This document shows, piece after piece, positions 1 to 6,780 of a DNA stretch of 12,965 nucleotides. Source of the stretch: an uncultured Lachnospiraceae bacterium (GTDB taxonomy: Bacteria > Bacillota > Clostridia > Lachnospirales > Lachnospiraceae). The notes beneath the pieces were generated by a model. That model was not told the origin of the DNA. It did not search any database and saw nothing but the letters and a program-made list of their open reading frames with translations. Every line of letters starts with the position of its first letter. Within the stretch, counting starts at the first letter, position 1. A program made the translations under genes and the position numbers. Location: assembly GCA_910585215.1 (NCBI GenBank), contig CAJUDQ010000059.1, positions 1-12,965 on the forward strand, in the 5' to 3' direction.

Positions 1-27
1 AAATTTTCAGGGATGGTTTATGATTCA

Positions 28-41
28 GTTTTCAAAGTTCA
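28..41 (-). promoter_or_regulatory. boxA-like antitermination leader element of an rRNA operon
   Basis: On the minus strand this reads TGAACTTTGAAAAC, followed by TGAATC. It closely resembles the TTTGAAAAC-containing boxA region found in the leaders and spacers of Firmicute rRNA operons, where Nus factors bind to prevent premature termination. It lies about 30-45 nt downstream of the start expected from the nearer of two tandem promoters, which is where a leader boxA belongs. The rRNA gene itself would begin left of base 1, so the identification is by context. Confidence 0.6.
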
Positions 42-64
42 GTTTGTTGCTGTTCCTTTTCTTT

Positions 65-154
65 GCGACAGCTTGTACAGTTTATCACATCAAAATACTT
101 TTGTCAACAACTTTTTTATTTCTTTTTTTCTGTCATACTTTCAAGCGACAGCTT
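65..154. repeat. 10-bp direct repeat at both transcription starts
   Basis: GCGACAGCTT occurs at 65-74 and again at 145-154 (AAGCTGTCGC on the minus strand), the same distance downstream of each -10 box. The conserved initially transcribed sequence suggests duplication of a promoter cassette, or selection on the first transcribed bases. Confidence 0.8.
79..107 (-). promoter_or_regulatory. sigma-A promoter, proximal of a tandem rRNA-type pair
   Basis: Minus strand TTGACA (102-107), 17-bp spacer, TAAACT (79-84). The -35 is perfect and the -10 matches four of six positions. Transcription would start around 72-73 and run left out of the window. The start region reads AAGCTGTCGC, the same ten bases as at the distal promoter. 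Confidence 0.75.
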
Positions 155-158
155 ATAT

Positions 159-187
159 ATAATACTACCTTTTTCTATCTCTGTCAA
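159..187 (-). promoter_or_regulatory. sigma-A promoter, distal of a tandem rRNA-type pair
   Basis: Minus strand TTGACA (182-187), 17-bp spacer, TATTAT (159-164), five of six at the -10. Upstream (190-225) is a run of A-rich sequence on the minus strand resembling an UP element. Start expected near 152-153, within AAGCTGTCGC. The two promoters are exactly 80 bp apart. Tandem strong promoters with an UP element are typical of rRNA operons. Confidence 0.8.
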
Positions 188-235
188 CAAATTTTTTTAA
201 TTTTTTTCAACTTTTTACAAAAACAGATATTTTAA

Positions 236-480
236 CTAAAATATTAAAGAAAATATTTTTTATAGAAAGCTATGTTCAAAGCTCAAATATGTGTAGCTTA
301 AAAAATACTCCAATTAAAAAATCAGAACTTTTGAAAAAACAAAAACCTTCTATAATGAAAAATTGAAAAGATTGACTTTTGCACAACCAGCTTTTTAGAT
401 TTGCGCATGAAATATCCCACTTCTTAAACAGAGTATACTCCCCAGAAGTCCATTCTTCTCAAAAATAGATAATTCACAGT
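236..480. other. intergenic region, permease end to rRNA promoters
   Basis: No gene is visible in these 245 bp. The permease ends at 481 and the next element is the A-rich upstream region of the tandem promoters. The only terminator-like element for leftward transcription is a weak stem at 324-351 (AGAA plus TTTTG pairing with CAAAA plus TTCT), followed on the minus strand by GATTTTTT. It has almost no GC pairs, so its role as the stop signal for the hpt-permease operon is tentative. Confidence 0.35.
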
Positions 481-1842
481 TTACAGGAAAATATATTTCA
501 GAATAAATAATATTGCAAGTACTGTCATCAGCCAATTAACCTCTTTTCTCTTTCCACATATCAGATGAATCAAAACATAGGAAATAATCCCTATCGAAAT
601 CCCCTCTGATATGCTGTAAAACAAAGGCATTGCCAAAATACACAGATATGCTGGTATGGCAGTTGTATAATTATCGCCTGTAAAGCGAATATCCGTAATA
701 CTGCTAAACATCAGAAAACCTACCATAATAAGAGCCGGAGCAGTAGCAAAAGATGGTATGGCAGTAAACACAGGTGCAAACAGCATAGATATCAAAAATA
801 ACACAGCGGTAGTAATTGCAGTAAGACCTGTTCTGCCTCCGGCTGCAACCCCCGCAGAGGATTCTACAAATGTCGTAGTAGTCGAAGTTCCAAGTACTGC
901 TCCTGCAGTAGTCGCGATGGAATCTGCCATTAAAGCCGCCTTAATATTAGGCAGTCTTCCATTTTCATCCAGCATACCAGCTTTTGTACTTACTCCAATA
1001 AGAGTTCCAAGTGTATCAAACAAATCGACAAAAAGAAAAGAAAATATAACGACAATAAAATTCAAAATCCCCACATTACTCATATCTATATGAAAACATT
1101 GTCCAAAAGTCTCTCCAAATCTGGAAAAATCCGTCAGACGTAAAGTCGGAAACAATGTATAATATCCTGCCTGTGCATCTGGAGTATAAATGCCAGCAAC
1201 CTCACAGAGCATTCCCAATACCCATGTTCCAAGGATTCCTATTAGAATAGAACCTTTTACATTTTTTATCGAAAGAATGATAGTAACAAACACTCCAATC
1301 ACTGCCAGAAGTGCACAGATACCAGATGTTCTAAAATTCTCTGTAAAATCAACAATCTTAATCAAAGTAGAAGAATCCGCAACCGCAAGTCCTGCATTTT
1401 GAAGTCCGATAAACGCAATAAATAATCCCATTCCTACCGAGACAGCTTTTTTTAGCGACAGTGGAATTGCGTCAAAAATAGCTTCTCTTATGCTGGTAAG
1501 AGAAAGAACAATAAAAATAATTCCTTCAATAAATATTGCAAACAAAGCAACCTGCCAGGAATATCCGTATCCCTGAACCACTGTATATGCCATAAATGCA
1601 TTCAGCCCCATTCCTGCCGACAGTGCAAATGGAAGATTTGCCATAAACGCCATACAGGCAGTACCGATAAACGATGCCATACATGTAGCCAAAAGCACTG
1701 CTGTGCTGTCCATGCCTGCAACTGACAGAATTGCCGGATTGATGGCCAAAATATATGCCATAGTCATAAATGTGGTGATACCTGCTACAATCTCAGTTTT
1801 AATATCCGTGTTATGTTCCTTTAACCTAAATATCTTTTCCAT
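481..1842 (-). CDS. NCS2-family purine permease, guanine/hypoxanthine type
   Basis: A 453-residue polytopic inner-membrane protein that most likely imports purine bases by proton symport. The NCS2/AzgA-type signatures are clear: NAFMAYTVV at 81-89 with conserved GMGL before it, a DLFDTLGTLIGV segment at 273-284, and GTSTTTTFVESSAG starting at 318, followed by the GGRTGL stretch. Around 12-14 hydrophobic helices fill the length, which is normal for PbuG/PbuO/AdeP-type members. The start is supported by GGAGGA seven bases upstream of the ATG. It begins 24 bp after the stop of hpt, so the two are probably one transcript: the permease brings in hypoxanthine or guanine and Hpt traps it as the nucleotide. 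Substrate choice among guanine, hypoxanthine and adenine cannot be read from sequence; the Hpt linkage favours hypoxanthine/guanine. Confidence 0.92.
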   Translation of the reverse strand: MEKIFRLKEHNTDIKTEIVAGITTFMTMAYILAINPAILSVAGMDSTAVLLATCMASFIGTACMAFMANLPFALSAGMGLNAFMAYTVVQGYGYSWQVALFAIFIEGIIFIVLSLTSIREAIFDAIPLSLKKAVSVGMGLFIAFIGLQNAGLAVADSSTLIKIVDFTENFRTSGICALLAVIGVFVTIILSIKNVKGSILIGILGTWVLGMLCEVAGIYTPDAQAGYYTLFPTLRLTDFSRFGETFGQCFHIDMSNVGILNFIVVIFSFLFVDLFDTLGTLIGVSTKAGMLDENGRLPNIKAALMADSIATTAGAVLGTSTTTTFVESSAGVAAGGRTGLTAITTAVLFLISMLFAPVFTAIPSFATAPALIMVGFLMFSSITDIRFTGDNYTTAIPAYLCILAMPLFYSISEGISIGIISYVLIHLICGKRKEVNWLMTVLAILFILKYIFL

Positions 1843-1866
1843 TTTTTCTTCCTCCAGAATGTATAC

Positions 1867-2427
1867 TTAATCTTCCATTGTCTGCCTAAATTCCGCTATA
1901 TATGGAAGATTTCTATAGTATTCCCCATAATCAAGCCCATAACCAATAACAAATAAATCCGGAATCGTAAAAAGTACATAATCTGCCTGAAAATCCACCA
2001 TCCGTCTGTCTGGTTTATCCAACAGTGTAATTACCCGCAATGAAACCGGTTTTCGAGCCTTTAAAAGTCTAACCACATCATTCAAAGTTCTGCCTGTATC
2101 GATAATATCTTCGACAATTATTACATGGTATCCGCTGATATCCTGCTGCAAATCCATGGTTATTTTAACAACTCCTGACGATTGCGTAGCCTCATAATAA
2201 CTTTTCGCTGCCATAAAACCAATCTCACATGGCACAGTTATATGTTTACATAAATCTGCCAGAAATACAAAGGACCCCTTTAATATACTTACAAGAAGTA
2301 TTGGAGTTCCATCATAGAGGGAATCAATCATGTGTGCTGTCTGTTTTACAGCGTTTTGAATTTCCTCCTCCGAAAGAATAATCCGCTTAATTTTACAGTG
2401 AAATTCATCAATATTGTTTATTTTCAT
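1867..2427 (-). CDS. hpt: hypoxanthine (guanine) phosphoribosyltransferase
   Basis: A cytosolic purine-salvage enzyme that converts hypoxanthine or guanine plus PRPP into IMP or GMP. The protein is 186 residues, the usual bacterial length. Visible motifs are LKGS at 49-52, a flexible-loop region around 70-85, the PRPP-binding loop VIIVEDIIDTGRT at 102-114 with its paired acidic residues, the purine-contacting lysine in LLDKPDRR at 135-142, and VIGYGLDY at 160-167. The ATG at 2425-2427 is chosen because AAGGAG lies just upstream. An earlier in-frame ATG at 2451 would place that ribosome binding site inside the gene. It is the first gene of a two-gene operon with the purine permease, and no purine riboswitch was recognised in the 111 bp upstream. 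Confidence 0.95.
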   Translation of the reverse strand: MKINNIDEFHCKIKRIILSEEEIQNAVKQTAHMIDSLYDGTPILLVSILKGSFVFLADLCKHITVPCEIGFMAAKSYYEATQSSGVVKITMDLQQDISGYHVIIVEDIIDTGRTLNDVVRLLKARKPVSLRVITLLDKPDRRMVDFQADYVLFTIPDLFVIGYGLDYGEYYRNLPYIAEFRQTMED

Positions 2428-2452
2428 ATTATTTCTCTCCTTTATTTTCATC

Positions 2453-2484
2453 TATACTGAATTTTGTTTATACTGATTTTGATT
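2453..2484. repeat. 16-bp tandem direct repeat upstream of hpt
   Basis: TATACTGAATTTTGTT (2453-2468) is followed directly by TATACTGATTTTGATT (2469-2484), with 13 of 16 positions identical. It lies 26-57 bp upstream of the hpt start in an otherwise plain AT-rich leader. It could be a regulator site or chance in AT-rich DNA. Confidence 0.3.
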
Positions 2485-2538
2485 TACTCTAAGTCTTATA
2501 CAACAAACATTCATAAAAAATAACTGTAATTCAAAAGA

Positions 2539-3186
2539 TTAATTTCTTGTCCCTTTTATCAATAGTTCTTTATACTCTTTCCAGCTTATATACTGTCCAC
2601 CCATACTTTCAAGATGTTCTGTATAAAACTGACAGTCGATAAACAAAAAATGTTGTTCCTGTAAAATTTTAGAAAACAGAATCAATGCCGTTTTAGAACC
2701 ATTTTTCTTTTCTGAAAACATACTTTCCCCAAAGAAACATCTTCCAAGAGATACTCCATAAAGGCCTCCTGCCAGTTCCCCGTCTTCATAAGCCTCTGCA
2801 CTGACAGCAAAGCCCGCATGGTGGAGAGCTTTATATGCAATCTCCATATCATCGCTAATCCATGTCCCTTCTTCTTCTCTTTTCATCCGACAGCGATGCA
2901 TGGTATCACAAAAGTCACGGTTTAATAAAAGCTCTGTTTTATGTTTTCTAAAATATTTTTTCATAGACTTGGAAATATGTATCTTATTTGGAAAAATCAC
3001 ATATCGTTCTTTTGGACACCACCATAAAATGGGGTCTTTTGGATTATACCATGGAAAAATTCCATTTATATAAGCCTGAAGCAGACGTTCTACACTTAAA
3101 TCCCCTCCAAATGCAAGCAGACCATCATCATCTGCAAGTTCAGGATTTGGAAACATAACACTATCTTTATTTAACTTAAATATCAT
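2539..3186 (-). CDS. aat: leucyl/phenylalanyl-tRNA--protein transferase
   Basis: Transfers Leu or Phe from aminoacyl-tRNA to the N-terminus of proteins starting with Arg or Lys, creating degrons for the ClpS/ClpAP N-end-rule pathway in the cytosol. Family landmarks appear in order: GIFPWY at 42-47, WWCP at 55-58, GTWISDDM at 107-114, GGLYGVSLG at 140-148, FFGESMFS at 151-158, and IDCQ at 183-186 followed by HLESMG. The usual HSVE motif is replaced by VSAE at 128-131. At 215 residues it is a normal to slightly short family member. The ATG at 3184-3186 is preferred because AAGGAA sits seven bases upstream. A TTG further up (3217-3219) would add 11 residues, with only an AAGGG-like element before it. 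Its own promoter lies at 3308-3336. Confidence 0.93.
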   Translation of the reverse strand: MIFKLNKDSVMFPNPELADDDGLLAFGGDLSVERLLQAYINGIFPWYNPKDPILWWCPKERYVIFPNKIHISKSMKKYFRKHKTELLLNRDFCDTMHRCRMKREEEGTWISDDMEIAYKALHHAGFAVSAEAYEDGELAGGLYGVSLGRCFFGESMFSEKKNGSKTALILFSKILQEQHFLFIDCQFYTEHLESMGGQYISWKEYKELLIKGTRN

Positions 3187-3307
3187 TCGTTTCTTCCTTT
3201 CCGAAAATCCGAATACCAAAGTAAACCCTTAATTTTAAATCGTTTTTTCTTGATTATCTCTAAAAACTTGCCTGTAAATAAGGCTTCCTAACATTTTATT
3301 CAAAATT

Positions 3308-3336
3308 ATTTTATCATATTTTTCCGGCATTCACAA
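3308..3336 (-). promoter_or_regulatory. putative sigma-A promoter with extended -10 for aat
   Basis: Minus strand TTGTGA (3331-3336), 17-bp spacer, TAAAAT (3308-3313), with TGA immediately upstream of the -10 forming an extended TGN motif. The -35 matches four of six and the -10 five of six. The spacing and direction fit aat, leaving a leader of roughly 115 nt. Confidence 0.5.
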
Positions 3337-3431
3337 TATACGAAAAAAATAATTCCAACTAATCGGCATCTATAAAGGATTTAGGCAAAGATTTCTTAAG
3401 ACTTTATAATTTATCATATTTAAAACACTCC

Positions 3432-3462
3432 CATACAGAAAAAGCAAGCTTTCTTCTGTATG
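3432..3462. repeat. inverted repeat between the kinase operon and aat
   Basis: CATACAGAA (3432-3440) and TTCTGTATG (3454-3462) form a perfect 9-bp stem, with further AAAG/CTTT pairing inside. It lies about 100 bp downstream of the kinase stop. Read leftward it is followed by GGGAGTGTTTT rather than an immediate U-run, so it is a candidate, non-canonical transcription end for the kinase operon. Confidence 0.45.
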
Positions 3463-3502
3463 TAGAATATCCAAAGTATAAATGAAACATAACGAATGAT
3501 AG

Positions 3503-3530
3503 ACATTGCAAAATATATGTTTTGCAGTGT
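3503..3530. repeat. inverted repeat just after the kinase gene
   Basis: ACATTGCAAAA (3503-3513) pairs with TTTTGCAGTGT (3520-3530) across a six-base loop, 11 bp with one T-G wobble. It starts 34 bp past the kinase stop codon in the direction of transcription. No U-tract follows on either strand. It could stabilise the 3' end of the kinase mRNA. The rest of 3187-3564 shows no gene. Confidence 0.45.
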
Positions 3531-3564
3531 GTTCTGGAATGAAGATGAAATTTTTATGATAATG

Positions 3565-5268
3565 TTAATTTAAATAATAAATATTTTCATTATTTAAAAT
3601 TACAAACTGCTTTCCTTTTTTTATCAGTTTGCTGTCAGAATCAACAACATCACATACAAAATCCTTAAACCTATCCTTTTTATATGCGTATCCTCTGATT
3701 TTTCCATCGGTTGGAATAAAAATAATATTATTTGAAATACAAAGATGATTCAATGGACATTGATATTTTATTTTATCAGTGTCAAGCAGAATCCCCGATT
3801 TATTTATTACGAATGTTCGAAAGCAACTCGTCTGATTTTCCGTCACAATTAACCACGCATCTGAAACACTGTCATAGTGAATCCCATAATTGATCACAAT
3901 ATCTTTATATTCTATTTCATAATGGTATCCATAAAAAGAAAGAATCCATTTTCCACTGTAAATATTTATCACACAATACTGATTTCTCTCTATATGATAA
4001 TATGCCGTATTACTGCACTGTTCGATTTTTTTCACACTGTTTCCCTGCTCTAAAACTGTCACTGCACACAGACTGTTCTGTTTATTCAAGTAATAAATCA
4101 TATCCTGCTCCACTATAATCATACTTCTATATTTCTTTTCAAAAACAAAATCTTCTTTGCCTGACAATAAACTGCTTTTGAGAATAAACCTCTCTGCTTC
4201 CTCAATAACTGGAATTCCTTTTGATGTAAAATAATATCTTTTTCCCGATACAAATCTCTCTTTTCTGCCACTCCTTAAATCAACCACATATTGATTTTTA
4301 TCAATATAACTAAATTCATTCAACACAGCCTCAATATCCTGTTCTTTTAGTACTGCAGTCAGATTTAATCCCTCCATAACTCCCTGCGAAACAGGTTTTA
4401 TCAGTATTTTTGCATTTGCATTGCACAGAGGACAGCTCATATATTCTCCATAATAATATTCCGAATGTATTTTGCAGAATTTTAAATCTGCAAGCATATC
4501 CTCAAATTCTGTTCCGATTTTGCGTGTTTTGTTTTCAAAAACATTTTTCATCACTGTAAGAAATGCAGGCGAAAGATTTTTCCAGTCCTTTACAGTTCGA
4601 GGAATTTTTACAGAAGTATTATCTATCACAGAAATTCCCTTTTTCATTCTTTCTGTAATATTCATGTCATCGGGAAGAACTCCACCAAATGGATGTATGC
4701 GCGTTAATGCCTTCCATGCCAATACACAATATGCATAGGTATCTGTTTCTTCATTAAAATAATTCTCCTGAAGCAGCGGGTCACAAAACAAATCCTGCAC
4801 CACCATACATTTTTCTGATTCGATTGCCCAACTGTCACAGTCAATAAAATATAAGTTAAAATACTGGTCAAATAAAATATTTCTGTCATTCAAATCCCCA
4901 ATATAAATATTTTGACTGTGAAGTTTCTGTAAAATATCCTTTATTTCTACCAGCATCTTTAAAATATCCTGAGTATTGATGTGGCTAGAAACTGTAAATT
5001 TCTTATTTGACAGTTTTCGAAACTCCTCGCCGCATGCTCTGTTCATCAGATATCCGATAAAATTTTTTCTGTTGTCAAACACTTCTTCTACAGGGCAAAT
5101 TACCTGAGGAGGCAATACTTTTTGCATAAGAAGTTGTACCTTTTTCTGTTTGGAAGAAAGATTTACACAAGACTTATAGATTTTCACAACTGCATTATCA
5201 TATTCATAAATAATTCCTTCTCCGCCTTCCGCGATTGGTAACAATTTGGATAAATCCCGCATTATCAT
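3565..5268 (-). CDS. TerY-P triad protein kinase with zinc knuckle and beta-rich C-terminus (YegI-like)
   Basis: A 567-residue cytoplasmic protein with a eukaryotic-like protein kinase fold at the N-terminus. Visible elements: glycine loop EGGEGIIYEY at 14-23, VVKIYK with the ATP-binding Lys29, catalytic loop GDLNDRN at 124-130 (Asp125, Asn130), metal-binding DCD at 143-145 in place of DFG, and HPFGG at 192-196. Residues 265-282 hold Cys-x2-His and CPLC, a probable zinc knuckle. About 285 residues after that are rich in short beta-type segments without an obvious domain, possibly a propeller. There is no transmembrane helix, unlike PASTA kinases. The ATG at 5266-5268 is chosen because AGGAGG lies eight bases upstream, overlapping the phosphatase stop; a GTG nine bases earlier lies inside that site. 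It is last in the VWA-PP2C-kinase operon, and translational coupling is likely. The substrate is unknown. Confidence 0.85.
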   Translation of the reverse strand: MIMRDLSKLLPIAEGGEGIIYEYDNAVVKIYKSCVNLSSKQKKVQLLMQKVLPPQVICPVEEVFDNRKNFIGYLMNRACGEEFRKLSNKKFTVSSHINTQDILKMLVEIKDILQKLHSQNIYIGDLNDRNILFDQYFNLYFIDCDSWAIESEKCMVVQDLFCDPLLQENYFNEETDTYAYCVLAWKALTRIHPFGGVLPDDMNITERMKKGISVIDNTSVKIPRTVKDWKNLSPAFLTVMKNVFENKTRKIGTEFEDMLADLKFCKIHSEYYYGEYMSCPLCNANAKILIKPVSQGVMEGLNLTAVLKEQDIEAVLNEFSYIDKNQYVVDLRSGRKERFVSGKRYYFTSKGIPVIEEAERFILKSSLLSGKEDFVFEKKYRSMIIVEQDMIYYLNKQNSLCAVTVLEQGNSVKKIEQCSNTAYYHIERNQYCVINIYSGKWILSFYGYHYEIEYKDIVINYGIHYDSVSDAWLIVTENQTSCFRTFVINKSGILLDTDKIKYQCPLNHLCISNNIIFIPTDGKIRGYAYKKDRFKDFVCDVVDSDSKLIKKGKQFVILNNENIYYLN

Positions 5269-5280
5269 TTCAATCACCTC

Positions 5281-5913
5281 CTAAAAAGCAATGGTTATAT
5301 CATCTTTAAATACTGTCTGGTTTTTATTAATCAATCTTTTTATAGCGGCTTCCTTTTTGGATTTTAATGCAGAGAAAAATTCAGTTTTCAAATCATTTTC
5401 AGCATTTATTAAAAATCTGAGTCCATCTGAAGCTATACCGATTTCTGAATATTCAGTCTTTTGAAAAGTTACATGGGTAAACTTTACTCCTTTTTTATAA
5501 TGGCTTAAAAGATTTTCTGGTACATAATTATAGGCATAATATTTTGGATATTCACCGTCCGTTAATTCGGAAAATGTAATATTTCCCTGCCTGTCTTCCA
5601 GAATAATATATCCGTCTCCGCAGAAGGACAACTCAAATCTGTCCTCCTGCTCAGACAATATAAGAATCGTAAAGCAGAGATACTGTTTTATTGTAGAAGC
5701 ATTTTGTCCGAATATATCGATTAATTTTTCAAATGCCTGATTTATATTGTATCCACAGCTTATAAGATGGCAAAAGGTTTTTGCACCAACCTCTGTATGA
5801 CTGCCCTCAGAACAGCCGTCACACACAAATTTTTGCTTGTGACTGACAATTCCAAAATCCTGACAGTTTTGCCCTCGCTGAATATGCTCATATCCTATTT
5901 TATTGATAAACAT
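5281..5913 (-). CDS. PP2C-type serine/threonine phosphatase of the TerY-P triad (YegK-like)
   Basis: A compact 210-residue cytosolic phosphatase expected to remove phosphate from the neighbouring kinase or its targets. The PP2C metal-binding pattern is complete: CQDF with Asp19, VCDGCSEG with Asp32-Gly33, CGDG with Asp100, ASDG with Asp163, and KDDITIAF with Asp204-Asp205 at the extreme C-terminus. It is shorter than typical PP2C domains (about 240 residues), as is common for triad phosphatases. An AAGGAG lies five bases before the ATG. It starts 56 bp after the VWA stop and ends 12 bp before the kinase start, with the kinase ribosome binding site overlapping its stop codon. Assignment to PP2C is firm; the substrate is inferred from context. 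Confidence 0.87.
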   Translation of the reverse strand: MFINKIGYEHIQRGQNCQDFGIVSHKQKFVCDGCSEGSHTEVGAKTFCHLISCGYNINQAFEKLIDIFGQNASTIKQYLCFTILILSEQEDRFELSFCGDGYIILEDRQGNITFSELTDGEYPKYYAYNYVPENLLSHYKKGVKFTHVTFQKTEYSEIGIASDGLRFLINAENDLKTEFFSALKSKKEAAIKRLINKNQTVFKDDITIAF

Positions 5914-5969
5914 GCCGTCTCCTTTATGATTCTATCTATTTGTAAACTTCCATTACATTTGTATCGATT

Positions 5970-6647
5970 CTATATCTGAAAAAAATCGTCCTCATCCGCA
6001 AGCACACTTTTTGAACTCTCAATTACCGACTTTGACAGACAGTTAAACGCCTTTCTTAGTTCAGAAGCAGAACTTGATACATCCAGAAGATTTCGAAATC
6101 CCAAATCCTTTGCTGTCTGTACAGCTTTTCCGCCAAAACTGATAAATGCAGTGGTAATTTCTTCACTGTTTAAAAATTCAATTGCTTTTTTTGCATCGCG
6201 AAAGGAACTTTTTGAATCATTGTCTTCTCCATCGCTGAAAACTGCAAATACTGATTTGACTCTCATCCCTTCTGTTTTCAGAAATTCTCTGTAAGTTTTT
6301 AGCTTTTCTGTTCCTTTGGTAATTGCATCGTACATGGCAGTACTGCCTCTAGAGGTAAATCCGGCATAAAATTCCTCTATTTTTTTATATCCACCAATCT
6401 CAATATCCGAAGAAAAATTTGCCCGCGCTACCAGGATTTCGTCAGCTTCCTCTGAATGAATCAATGCATCTTTAAATTCCAAAAGTGCATGTTTCATATC
6501 ATCATTGTAGCTGTACATAGAACCAGACTGGTCAATTCCAAGAAAGATAAGATTAATATTTTCGCTGTCTATTTCATCAACAGAGGTGTTTTCAATTTCA
6601 ATTTCGTCCAATCCGTCAATAATAGTTCCATATTCTATATTTTCCAT
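5970..6647 (-). CDS. TerY-like VWA domain protein (YegL-like)
   Basis: A 225-residue cytosolic von Willebrand factor A protein with an intact metal-ion-dependent adhesion site: DQSGS at 39-43, Thr103 in GSTAMYDA, and SDGED at 138-142. Such domains bind partners through a divalent metal. In TerY-P systems the VWA protein is thought to scaffold or present substrates to the kinase and phosphatase. An acidic stretch (roughly residues 11-30) precedes the domain, and a Ser-rich, acidic tail ends in DEDDFFQI. No signal peptide or membrane segment is present. AGGAGGA lies eight bases before the ATG. It is first in the triad operon and has a promoter about 60 bp upstream. The family assignment is strong; its role is known only by analogy. 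Confidence 0.87.
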   Translation of the reverse strand: MENIEYGTIIDGLDEIEIENTSVDEIDSENINLIFLGIDQSGSMYSYNDDMKHALLEFKDALIHSEEADEILVARANFSSDIEIGGYKKIEEFYAGFTSRGSTAMYDAITKGTEKLKTYREFLKTEGMRVKSVFAVFSDGEDNDSKSSFRDAKKAIEFLNSEEITTAFISFGGKAVQTAKDLGFRNLLDVSSSASELRKAFNCLSKSVIESSKSVLADEDDFFQI

Positions 6648-6705
6648 AAGAAAAGTCCTCCTTTTTCAAAAAATGTCGAATTTGGTTTTATTTTTGCTAG
6701 ATGCC

Positions 6706-6733
6706 ATTGTATTTGGTTTTCATACAAGGTCAA
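6706..6733 (-). promoter_or_regulatory. sigma-A promoter of the VWA-PP2C-kinase operon
   Basis: Minus strand TTGACC (6728-6733), 16-bp spacer, TACAAT (6706-6711), five of six matches in each box. It sits in the 133-bp gap between the hydrolase gene and the VWA gene, so the triad can be expressed independently. A 10-bp direct repeat, ATTTGGTTTT on the plus strand, lies at 6711-6720 (inside the spacer) and 6680-6689 (early leader) and could be an operator. Confidence 0.65.
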
Positions 6734-6780
6734 AGCGGCTCATGTTACACCAAAATACCATTATTATTTCAAATATTGTT

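Noticed and set aside
20..235. A 71-codon open frame on the plus strand at the left edge
   Set aside because: It runs antisense through the tandem promoters and boxA leader, is a Phe/Leu-rich translation of T-runs, and has no ribosome binding site.
324..351. Firm terminator for the hpt-permease operon
   Set aside because: The stem is almost entirely A-T pairs and interrupted, so it was only mentioned as tentative.
2428..2538. Purine riboswitch or PurR site before hpt
   Set aside because: The leader is only 111 bp and none of the conserved purine-aptamer loops or a PurR-like inverted repeat is present.
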